In this document: positions 1-4,654 of the stretch, piece by piece | Position numbering within the stretch: position 1 is the stretch's first letter | How the letters are laid out: each line of letters begins with the position of its first letter | NCBI GenBank assembly: GCA_013698495.1 | Contig: JACCUV010000339.1 | Coordinates: 1 to 5,363 of the forward strand | Direction: 5' to 3' | DNA from: Chloroflexia bacterium | Lineage (GTDB): Bacteria; Chloroflexota; Chloroflexia; Thermomicrobiales; UBA6265 | DNA: 5,363 nucleotides | Translations under genes and position numbers: made by a program | Notes under the pieces: model-generated | Databases searched by the model: none | What the model was told of the DNA's origin: nothing | Seen by the model: the letters and a program-made list of their open reading frames with translations, nothing else

Positions 1-549
1 GAGGTAATCCCACCATTGCGGGTTGCCGGGGGTGTAGATCCATCGTTGCAAGGTGGACACAGGATCTTGCCCGAACATCAGCGCCACGTCGAAGTCAACC
101 AGATTCTCGACCCGGACGTTTGGCAGCGCCTCGCGCGGTCTGTCGCCTACCCGTTCGCCGCCGGTGACGAACTCACCGGCGACACCGCGCAGGAACTCGT
201 ACCCGAAGACCAGCAGGACAAATGGAATCCAGTCCCGCAGGAATGGACCGACGCGACCGAGCAGGATCGCTCCCACGAGCAGGAACAACGCCCAGTTGTC
301 GGGCCGGAATGCCTGCCCACGCCAGACGAAGAGAAGGATCGCGCCAACGATGTAGACGACGAACATCCCGAACACCAGCCACCGATAGAGGAGGCGTTGG
401 CGATCCCGGACGCCGCCGCCTTCACCCACAGTCTCGGTTCCGCCGGTATCGAACGTCGTCGTCGCGAACCGGACCGCCAGTTCCCCGGCAGAGGGATGCG
501 GATCGGAGGCGGCCATCGACGCGTCATGTGTCAAGGTCTTTGTAGCCAA
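1..549 (-). CDS. PAP2 / inositol phosphorylceramide synthase-like membrane protein, N-terminal part (runs off window)
   Basis: The reading frame is open to the left edge, so the C-terminal part is missing. Numbered from the ATG at 516, residues 1-42 are hydrophilic. Hydrophobic segments follow at about 44-64 (LVFGMFVVYIVGAILLF), 75-92 and 96-112 (WIPFVLLVFGYEFLRG). Then come a loop and a re-entrant stretch with VENLVDFDVALMFGQDP and LQRWIYTPG. This order of helices, the 'FLRDWIPF...YEFLRG' segment and the 'FG..P...LQRW.Y.PG' segment recall bacterial PAP2-family proteins of the AUR1/inositol-phosphorylceramide-synthase-like type, which act on lipid phosphates in the membrane. The PAP2 catalytic motifs (K-x6-RP, PSGH, SR-x5-H-x3-D) would lie beyond the edge, so activity cannot be judged. 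Two starts are possible. TTG at 549 has AAGGA (561-557) seven bases upstream, giving 183 codons. ATG at 516 has no good ribosome site, giving 172 codons. I prefer 549 on the ribosome site. The gene is divergent from the next one. Confidence 0.72.
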   Translation of the reverse strand, partial: MATKTLTHDASMAASDPHPSAGELAVRFATTTFDTGGTETVGEGGGVRDRQRLLYRWLVFGMFVVYIVGAILLFVWRGQAFRPDNWALFLLVGAILLGRVGPFLRDWIPFVLLVFGYEFLRGVAGEFVTGGERVGDRPREALPNVRVENLVDFDVALMFGQDPVSTLQRWIYTPGNPQWWDYL

Positions 550-619
550 CGAGTCGTCCTTGTCGTGGCGCTCAGAAGTTGTACAGTCAGACTGGCGCCG
601 GTCCGGCCCTGCCTTCACG

Positions 620-647
620 TTCTGCTAACAGTAACGTTCGATAGAAT
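620..647 (+). promoter_or_regulatory. Weak sigma-70-like promoter candidate for the unknown gene
   Basis: The -10-like box TAGAAT (642-647) matches the consensus at 5 of 6 positions. The best -35 nearby is TTCTGC (620-625), which is poor, with a 16-base spacer. A start near 653-655 would put GGGGAG (656-661) at the very 5' end of the transcript. It would leave a leader of about 95 bases, containing a 12-codon frame and a palindrome, before the ATG at 748. This is suggestive only. Confidence 0.25.
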
Positions 648-692
648 GACATGTTGGGGAGTATTCAAGTGTGCTTCGGCTCGCTTTGGTTC

Positions 693-706
693 GGCTACCG
701 GTAGCC
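693..706. repeat. 14-bp perfect palindrome (GGCTACCGGTAGCC), possible operator
   Basis: The 14 bases read identically on both strands. The palindrome lies about 45 bases downstream of the -10-like box and 41 bases upstream of the ATG at 748. This is a suitable place for a dimeric repressor site or for an RNA hairpin, although with no loop bases it would pair poorly as a hairpin at its centre. A chance palindrome of this length at one given site is rare, but no second copy was seen in the window. Confidence 0.35.
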
Positions 707-747
707 TGTTCTGCCTTTGCGCGTATTTGCCGTTCGCGATCCCGCGT

Positions 748-1569
748 ATGATTCTTGGGGAGGCGCCTGTCCACTTGGCTGATCTTCGCCCAAACGTACC
801 CGCCGCCTCGACGATTGCGATTGGAACAGGCGCGACGTTTGCCACCGCATTGGAACTGGTAGTTTCAGGTGATATGGCAGCCCGTGAAGTGCTCGTTCTT
901 CCGTCGTCACTGCGCCGCGCCGACCGGATCGCCGCCGCCTTACGGGAGCAACTTCGCGCGTACGGCGTCGCGTCCCATCTGGTATTGCCGGTTAACCCGC
1001 TCGCGGCACTTGCCCATCTGGGGCGTGGCAAGCGGATCGCGCACTGGTGCACCGTCAACGTTACTCCGCCAGACAAGCCGCCTGGAACTGTTCGGCTGCC
1101 CGCTCAGATGATCGGCGAAAACCCAGTGTGGTCGGTGACGGATGTGGACGCCGTGAGTGGTAGAGGTCCATTTGTGCTCGACCTCAGTGCGCGTTATGTC
1201 CATCCAATTTTGCGTGTTCAACTCCTGGCGTCGTCGTCGCGGGCTGATGACGCCGTGGATGTCAATCTGGCTATACGAATATCCGTTTCCGTGATTGGCA
1301 AGATGGTTGGAAGTTTCGCCATGGTGGGCGTCACTTCGGACCCGATTGCCGCTGAACTCTTCGCCATGGCCCTGGCGGAGGAGGATCTCGCCGTGAATCG
1401 CGCTGTGGTCGGACCGTGGGAAGATCGAGTGATCCAACGTGCGACCGAGCTCGAACTTGGCGTGCGCATCCCGCAAGACCTTTCGATCTCGCTCGCTGGT
1501 GAGATTAGCCAGGCGGCTCGCGAAGCGGTCGAGCGCATAGTGCGCAGATTTGGCGTGGGACTGTCGTGA
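748..1569 (+). CDS. Unrecognised protein, about 273 aa, coupled to the PLD lipoprotein gene
   Basis: I do not recognise the family. Near the N-terminus a short beta-strand plus glycine motif, TIAIGTGATFATALELV, is followed by an alternating strand/helix pattern (REVLVLPSSLRRADRIAAALREQL, then VASHLVLP). This looks like an alpha/beta Rossmann-type or ribose-5-phosphate-isomerase/DeoR-C-like fold. The resemblance is weak and I do not assign a function. A second region, GSFAMVGVTSDPIAAELFAMALAEE, is again strand-turn-helix. There is no signal peptide or clear membrane span from this start. The frame is open much further upstream, so the start is a choice. ATG 748 lacks a ribosome site. TTG 775 has GGGGAGG at 757-763, at a long 11-base spacing. 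ATG 646 would add a Cys-rich hydrophobic stretch that looks non-coding. The stop TGA (1567-1569) overlaps the GTG start of the next gene, so the two are probably translationally coupled. Confidence 0.6.
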   Translation: MILGEAPVHLADLRPNVPAASTIAIGTGATFATALELVVSGDMAAREVLVLPSSLRRADRIAAALREQLRAYGVASHLVLPVNPLAALAHLGRGKRIAHWCTVNVTPPDKPPGTVRLPAQMIGENPVWSVTDVDAVSGRGPFVLDLSARYVHPILRVQLLASSSRADDAVDVNLAIRISVSVIGKMVGSFAMVGVTSDPIAAELFAMALAEEDLAVNRAVVGPWEDRVIQRATELELGVRIPQDLSISLAGEISQAAREAVERIVRRFGVGLS

Positions 1570-2609
1570 CCACTGGCACTCCAGATCTGCGCATGACACG
1601 CCTGGCAAGCGTGCTGCTCGTCATCCTCGTCCTCGTCTCGTGCTCGTCATCGTCGTCCATCTCGCTCTCTCCCTCTACGTTCGACGATTGCCTGGCCACG
1701 CTCTCCCCACCTGGGTCGGTCACCGGACTCTTCGTCGAGCCGGACGATGGCCACGCACCGGTCATCCGCGAGATCGACTCCGCTTCGTGCACGGTCGATG
1801 TGTCGATCTACATCCTCTCCGACGATGTCACGATCGAGGCGCTCGGCAACGCGGTCGATCGCGGCATACGAGTCCGCGTCATGCTCGAGGAGCTCCCCTT
1901 CGGCGGGGGAGGTGGCCAGATCGAGGTCAGGGAGCGGCTCGAACTGCTCGGCATCGAGGTGCGCTGGTCCGCATCGGACATTCGCTTTTCGCACGCCAAG
2001 TACATCGTGATCGACCGCCAGACAGCGCTGTTCATGAACCAGAATCTGACCGCATCGGCTTTCACCTCGAACCGCGAATTCGGGGTCACGACAACCGATC
2101 GGGCATCGGTCGCGCAGGCCCAAACCGTATTCGACCGCGACTGGGATCATGAACCCCTGGACGATCCGGACGGGCCGCTGATCGTCAGTCCCACCAACAG
2201 CCGCGCCCGGTACCTGGAATTGATCGGTGGGGCCGAGCGTTCGATTGACTTCTACGCCGAGGTGATCCGGGATGTCGAAATCGTCGACGCGATTGAGGAT
2301 GCCGCGGCGCGCGGGGTACAGGTGCGCCTGATCGTCGACGCCTCGTTCGATGAGGTAACCCAGGAGTTTGCCATTCTACTCTACAATAGCGGGGCCGAAA
2401 TTCGGCTGGCGGAGACGCTCTACATCCACGCCAAACTGATGGTGATCGACGGCGACCTGGCGATTGTCGGTTCCCAGAACTTCACCTCGACATCCCTCGA
2501 CGACAACCGCGAACTCGCGATCGCGATCGAGGATCCGACGCTGCTGGCCAGGTGCCTGGTCATTTTTGAGCGCGATTGGGTGCGCTCGGTTCCCGGAGCG
2601 CCGACCTGA
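1566..2609 (+). CDS. Phospholipase D-like lipoprotein with two HKD motifs
   Basis: The 347-aa protein has two PLD half-domains. The first HxKxxxxD motif is H143-A-K145...D150, followed by the N-rich stretch MNQNLTASAF. The second is H288-A-K290...D295, followed by GSQNFTSTSL. Together they form the single active site of PLD-superfamily enzymes, which use a phospho-histidine intermediate on phosphodiesters (phospholipids, cardiolipin-type exchange, or DNA in nuclease members). The N-terminus has a hydrophobic run (about 13-24) ending in the lipobox L-V-S-C26 and a serine-rich tether. This predicts a lipoprotein on the outer face of the membrane and so favours a lipid or wall-polymer substrate over cytoplasmic DNA. 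The start GTG 1566 has GGGA at 1557-1560 (spacing 5) and overlaps the upstream stop. ATG 1593 is an alternative that puts the lipid Cys at residue 17. Both catalytic motifs are intact. Exact substrate cannot be read from the sequence. Confidence 0.9.
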   Translation: MTTGTPDLRMTRLASVLLVILVLVSCSSSSSISLSPSTFDDCLATLSPPGSVTGLFVEPDDGHAPVIREIDSASCTVDVSIYILSDDVTIEALGNAVDRGIRVRVMLEELPFGGGGGQIEVRERLELLGIEVRWSASDIRFSHAKYIVIDRQTALFMNQNLTASAFTSNREFGVTTTDRASVAQAQTVFDRDWDHEPLDDPDGPLIVSPTNSRARYLELIGGAERSIDFYAEVIRDVEIVDAIEDAAARGVQVRLIVDASFDEVTQEFAILLYNSGAEIRLAETLYIHAKLMVIDGDLAIVGSQNFTSTSLDDNRELAIAIEDPTLLARCLVIFERDWVRSVPGAPT

Positions 2610-2620
2610 CTATGCCTTAC

Positions 2621-2650
2621 TTGACAGTGTAATGTGTGTACGTATATAGT
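2621..2650 (+). promoter_or_regulatory. Strong sigma-70-type promoter
   Basis: A perfect -35 box TTGACA (2621-2626) and the -10 box TATAGT (2645-2650) are separated by 18 bases. The overlapping TATATA (2643-2648) would give a 16-base spacer. This is the best promoter match in the window. It begins 11 bases after the PLD stop codon and points to a stretch with no convincing protein frame before the terminator at 2858. The predicted transcription start is about 2656-2658. Confidence 0.65.
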
Positions 2651-2656
2651 TTGCAG

Positions 2657-2889
2657 ACTGTCCCGAGGGACTGGAAACGTGGGTTCGCCAACCGGTCGGT
2701 TTCAACGAAATGAGCTGCGGGGCTCAGATCGATCCCGGAACAGACGCGGGGTCAGGCAGGGCACGATGCACGTTGCGGGACGTTGCATCGAAAACTGCAT
2801 GGCATGGTTTGGAACCACCGCCGGTCATTCGGGACTTTCATTTGTTCTGGATGCAACAAACCCTCGCCGTAAATTGCGGCGAGGGTTTT
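2657..2889 (+). ncRNA. Candidate structured small RNA (about 230 nt), or leader of the toxin-like operon
   Basis: The unit is bounded by a near-consensus promoter and an intrinsic terminator, with no credible protein in between. Local hairpins visible by eye are as follows. GAAAC 2674-2678 pairs with GTTTC 2699-2703, enclosing GGTT/AACC at 2682-2693. TGAGC-TGCGGG-GCTCA lies at 2711-2726. GATCCC 2731-2736 pairs with GGGGTC 2748-2753. A 10-bp stem with one bulged T and loop TGCGGG lies at 2764-2790. TGGTT-TGG-AACCA lies near 2805-2817. The 5' end GTCCCGA (2660-2666) is complementary to TCGGGAC (2829-2835), which could close the domain. Two hairpins carry the same hexaloop TGCGGG. I could not match it to 6S RNA, SRP RNA, RNase P RNA, tmRNA or a T-box. 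It may be a free-standing sRNA, a transcription-attenuation leader, or an RNA antitoxin for the following gene. The 5' end is a prediction. Confidence 0.5.
2858..2889 (+). terminator. Intrinsic terminator after the candidate small RNA
   Basis: A perfect 12-bp stem is formed by AAACCCTCGCCG (2858-2869) and its complement 2877-2888, with a 7-base loop and a TTTT run at 2886-2889. A-rich bases on the left side would also give it some function on the minus strand. It stops transcripts from the promoter at 2621 and any read-through from the PLD gene. Partial read-through would feed the toxin-like operon that begins about 90 bases later. Confidence 0.85.
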
Positions 2890-2921
2890 GCAGTGGTTGT
2901 GAGCAAGGAGTCCTCGATAAG

Positions 2922-2946
2922 GGTTCGAAGTTGCCTCTTCCGAACC
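2922..2946. repeat. Inverted repeat upstream of the toxin-like operon
   Basis: GGTTCGAAG (2922-2930) and CTT-C-CGAACC (2937-2946) form a 9-bp inverted repeat with one bulged C and loop TTGCCT. No T-run follows, so it is not a terminator. It ends about 30 bases before the first possible start of the nuclease-like gene. That is where an autoregulatory operator of a toxin-antitoxin operon would be expected. No clear promoter is visible between it and the gene. Confidence 0.35.
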
Positions 2947-2976
2947 TGACACTTGACTTTGCACTCGTAGAAGTCG

Positions 2977-3372
2977 GTGGTGTCGAGGCAAGATGAGGGA
3001 TTGGTCGAGGCAAGTGATGGCCAAGGAGAAACGGAACTGACACTGAGTGAGCTACTCATCGACACCGTTGACATTCTTGGGCGGTCTGTTCTACTTACCC
3101 GACGTCAGTGGGAAGTGCATGTCCTCTCCAACAAGGCGTGGATGGATGAATTTCTGCACCTCGTCGAACTTGCCATCGAGTCGCCGACACTCATTAACCA
3201 TGATCGCGAGTTTCCCGATCGGGAGTGCTTCTATCTGGTTGGACACAAGCACTTCGAAGGCGACGTGATGAAAGTGGTGATTCGCTATAATGACGATGAA
3301 CATGGATTTGTGATAACCGCCTACCTGCAACGCAACAAGAATGCAGACGAGGTCAGGAAGTGGCCAACATGA
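2977..3372 (+). CDS. PBECR/BECR-fold RNase-like protein, toxin candidate
   Basis: The 131-aa protein resembles phage-Barnase-EndoU-ColicinE5/D-RelE-type (PBECR) nuclease-fold domains. The core starts at SVLLTRRQWEVHVL (37-50), with the typical 'LT..rW..H' opening (W45, H48). It continues with a helix WMDEFLHLVELAIESPTLI (55-73), R82 and Y86, and ends with strands VMKVVIRYNDD and GFVITAYLQRN (K99, T114, Y116). In the fold, RNA cleavage uses a His plus basic and Ser/Thr residues. H48, R82, K99 and T114 are candidates from position only. The family call rests on recognition by eye. The start is uncertain: GTG 2977 or GTG 2980 lack a ribosome site, and TTG 3001 has one too close. AAGGAG at 3023-3028 sits 8 bases before an in-frame CTG (3037), which would still keep the whole core. 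The stop overlaps the next gene's ATG. Sampled GC is about 52%, lower than the left half of the window. Confidence 0.68.
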   Translation: MVSRQDEGLVEASDGQGETELTLSELLIDTVDILGRSVLLTRRQWEVHVLSNKAWMDEFLHLVELAIESPTLINHDREFPDRECFYLVGHKHFEGDVMKVVIRYNDDEHGFVITAYLQRNKNADEVRKWPT

Positions 3373-3806
3373 CAGATAGGATTCAATTTCCGGACTTTGA
3401 ATCGATCAACCCTGAGACGTTCGAAGTCTATCTTGACATCGACCTCGATCAACTCACCGTCTTGTTCTTTGGTCGTGATCGACGATTTTCGGTCAATCCG
3501 CGGAATCCGGTGCTTTCTGTGCTCGAAGATCCAACGACAAACGAGGTTATTGGCATTTCATTGGACCGGTTCATGAAGCAGGTTCTTCAGGAACATCCGA
3601 GCATGATCGGTCTGGCCTCGGTGGCAACGATCCTTGTGGGAGACGAACTGATCCCACCCGGTGAGTTCTATCGACATCCACTAGCAACTTCAACCAAAGA
3701 TCGGCTCGATGGAGAGATTCCCGGTGCGCGTCACACCTGGAATCGATCGAACAACCGTGACAGCGAGGTGCACAACATCTACAACACCATTTTGCAGTTC
3801 GCCTGA
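3369..3806 (+). CDS. DUF2283-like small protein, antitoxin candidate
   Basis: The 145-aa product follows the nuclease-like gene with a 4-base ATGA overlap. AGGAAG at 3355-3360 sits 8 bases before ATG 3369. GTG 3360 is an in-frame alternative that adds three residues. Residues 20-72 (VYLDIDLDQLTVLFFGRDRR... then SVLEDPTTNEVIGISLDRFMKQVL) match the plan of DUF2283-like proteins: 'D...D.L.v.f.g' strand, a turn with acidic residues, and 'd...evvGi.ld.f' leading to a helix. Such small proteins are found beside RelE/DUF4258/PBECR-type genes and are thought to be antitoxins. Unlike a minimal DUF2283 protein (about 60-70 aa), this one has an extra ~70-residue tail of unknown role (ATILVGDELIPPGEFYRHPL, then a polar Arg/Asn-rich end). 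Sampled GC is about 45-47%. A terminator follows the stop immediately. Function is inferred from context and weak similarity. Confidence 0.62.
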   Translation: MTDRIQFPDFESINPETFEVYLDIDLDQLTVLFFGRDRRFSVNPRNPVLSVLEDPTTNEVIGISLDRFMKQVLQEHPSMIGLASVATILVGDELIPPGEFYRHPLATSTKDRLDGEIPGARHTWNRSNNRDSEVHNIYNTILQFA

Positions 3807-3837
3807 GCGCACGCGTTCTACGAGTGCGTCTTTGTTT
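3807..3837 (+). terminator. Intrinsic terminator of the toxin-antitoxin-like operon
   Basis: The stem begins one base after the stop codon. GCGCAC (3807-3812) pairs with GTGCGT (3824-3829) with a G-U at the base. After a G-A mismatch it continues as CG/CG, with loop TTCTA. The T-rich tract TCTTTGTTT (3829-3837) follows, with the stem base running into it. It faces the minus-strand tRNA-Glu unit. Confidence 0.65.
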
Positions 3838-3850
3838 CACCGTTCGTCCG

Positions 3851-3892
3851 GTCGACAATCGGAAGTCTCCGCAATTACGGAGACTTCTCGAC
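3851..3892 (-). terminator. Hairpin downstream of tRNA-Glu, probable tRNA terminator
   Basis: A perfect 10-bp stem, GAAGTCTCCG (3862-3871) with CGGAGACTTC (3878-3887), has a 6-base loop. It can be extended by GTCGA (3851-3855) with TCGAC (3888-3892) across a 6-base bulge. It starts seven bases past the discriminator base of the tRNA on the minus strand. Neither side has a real T-run, so termination strength is uncertain. Its place between two convergent units suggests a two-way barrier or a 3'-processing signal. Confidence 0.5.
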
Positions 3893-3898
3893 ACTTCG

Positions 3899-3972
3899 TA
3901 GCGCATAGGGGATTCGAACCCCTGATCTCCGCCTTGAGAGGGCGGTGTCCTGGGCCGCTAGACGAATGCGCC
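3899..3972 (-). tRNA. tRNA-Glu (anticodon CTC)
   Basis: Read on the minus strand the 74 bases fold as a standard cloverleaf: acceptor GGCGCAT/ATGCGCT, D arm GTC...GAC with GG in the loop, anticodon arm CCGCC-CTCTCAA-GGCGG, a 5-base variable loop, T arm AGGGG-TTCGAAT-CCCCT and discriminator A. The anticodon CTC reads GAG (Glu). The 'GTCTAGCGGCCCAGGAC' D arm is typical of tRNA-Glu. The first acceptor pair is G1-U72 rather than a Watson-Crick pair. The CCA end is not encoded (CGA follows), so it would be added by nucleotidyltransferase. The gene lies 46 bases after the pdxH stop on the same strand, so it may be read from its own promoter, from pdxH, or both. Confidence 0.95.
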
Positions 3973-3985
3973 ATGGCGACAACGG

Positions 3986-4015
3986 AGAATACCACGCCTC
4001 GCCCGACGTCGTCAT
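3986..4015 (-). promoter_or_regulatory. Promoter candidate for tRNA-Glu
   Basis: On the minus strand, ATGACG (4015-4010; four matches to TTGACA) and TATTCT (3991-3986) are separated by 18 bases. The -10 box ends 13 bases before the tRNA's first base, so the primary transcript would start about 7 bases ahead of the mature tRNA. It fits in the 46-base gap after pdxH. The -35 is weak. Confidence 0.42.
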
Positions 4016-4018
4016 CCG

Positions 4019-4654
4019 CTATGGCGCCAGCCTGACAATTTCCCAGCCACTTCCAACCCGATCGTATCGCAGCCGGTCGTGAAGCCGATTAGGACGTCCC
4101 TGCCAGAACTCGAATATGGCAGGCTGTACGCGATAGCCGCCCCAGTGGACTGGCCTGCCAAGCGGGGCATCGGCATGCGAGAATCGCTCGAAGCGCTCTT
4201 CCAGCCAGGCGCGGTTCGGCACCGGTTCACTCTGCGGCGAGGCCGCGGCCCCAACTTGGCTCCCGAGCGGCCGGGACGAGAAGTAGGCATCGGATTCCGC
4301 CGGGTCGACCTTCGACGCCTCGCCGGAAACACGCACCTGTCGTTCCATCGTTGGCCAATTGAAAACAAGAGCCACGGCGGGATTCGCGGCAATGTCGCGA
4401 CCCTTGCGACTGTCGTAATTGGTGTAGAAAACCAGTCCGGACCGATCGAGCGCCTTGAGCAGCACGGTCCGCGCCGTGGGCATGCCGTGCTGGTCGACGG
4501 TCGCGAGGACCATGGCGTTGGCTTCCACCAACGACACTTTTCGGGCTTCGTCCAACCACAATCGCAATTGCGTAAACGGGTCGTTGCTCGCGCTCGACTC
4601 GTTGAACGGGGCGCCATCGTAATCCTTGCGGGTGTCGAACTGTTTGCCTGTCAT
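4019..4654 (-). CDS. pdxH: Pyridoxamine/pyridoxine 5'-phosphate oxidase
   Basis: This cytoplasmic FMN enzyme oxidises pyridoxine or pyridoxamine 5'-phosphate to pyridoxal 5'-phosphate with O2, the last step of PLP synthesis or its salvage. The 211-aa length is close to the usual ~215. Family signatures run in order. After DYDGAPF (11-17) come DPFTQLRLWLDEA (25-37), PTARTVLLK (59-67, FMN phosphate binding) and FYTNYDSRKG (76-85). Next are LVFNWPTMERQVRVSG (96-111) and YFSSRPLGSQVGA (124-136). The end is WGGYRVQPAIFEFWQG (171-186) with the PNRLHDRLRY hallmark (188-197) and the terminal RLAP. All binding segments are intact. ATG 4654 gives the expected N-terminus. Its ribosome site is poor: GGAG is 3 bases away and AGAGG 14 bases away. 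It is divergent from the secreted-protein gene on its right, and tRNA-Glu lies downstream on the same strand. Confidence 0.97.
   Translation of the reverse strand: MTGKQFDTRKDYDGAPFNESSASNDPFTQLRLWLDEARKVSLVEANAMVLATVDQHGMPTARTVLLKALDRSGLVFYTNYDSRKGRDIAANPAVALVFNWPTMERQVRVSGEASKVDPAESDAYFSSRPLGSQVGAAASPQSEPVPNRAWLEERFERFSHADAPLGRPVHWGGYRVQPAIFEFWQGRPNRLHDRLRYDRVGSGWEIVRLAP

Larger units (their letters stand above)
550..747. other. Divergent intergenic region
   Basis: This stretch lies between the start of the minus-strand PAP2-like gene and the plus-strand unknown gene. It holds an 11-base interrupted palindrome (CAGTC-A-GACTG, 584-594), a weak plus-strand promoter candidate near 642-647 and a 14-base perfect palindrome at 693-706. 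It also holds a 12-codon mini-frame (GTG 669 to TAG 704) preceded by GGGGAG at 656-661 with 7-base spacing. The unknown gene's frame stays open through the region, but the residues it would add are Cys-rich and do not look like conserved protein. Confidence 0.5.

Noticed and set aside
147..527. Minus-strand frame of 126 codons
   Set aside because: It is a Ser/Arg/Cys-rich out-of-frame shadow of the PAP2-like gene.
16..747. Long N-terminal extension of the plus-strand frame ending at 1569
   Set aside because: It is antisense to the PAP2-like membrane gene. Its residues are polar and low in pattern, while the minus strand gives clear membrane helices.
940..1608. Minus-strand frame of 222 codons
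   Set aside because: It is antisense to the unknown gene, with no recognisable domain or ribosome site. The plus strand connects to the PLD gene by a GTGA overlap.
1550..2152. Plus-strand frame of 200 codons within the PLD gene
   Set aside because: It is an Arg/His-rich frame-shifted shadow. The PLD frame carries both HKD motifs.
2681..2695. T-arm-like GGGTTCGCCAACC as a tRNA fragment or att site
   Set aside because: It does not match the tRNA-Glu 3' end, and no cloverleaf can be built around it.
2805..2830. T-box-like run TTGGAACCACCGCC
   Set aside because: It lacks the AGGGTGGNACCGCG consensus, the terminator does not overlap it, and no aminoacyl-tRNA synthetase or amino-acid gene follows. 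It is better explained as a TGGTT/AACCA hairpin.
2657..2889. 6S, SRP, tmRNA or RNase P RNA
   Set aside because: The conserved SRP apical motif, the tmRNA ends and the RNase P GAGGAAAGTCC-type core are absent. The multi-hairpin layout does not look like the single long hairpin of 6S, although the length alone would fit.
2634..2996. Plus-strand frame of 120 codons across the candidate RNA
   Set aside because: It starts inside the promoter spacer, ahead of the predicted transcript start. It also runs through the 12-bp terminator.
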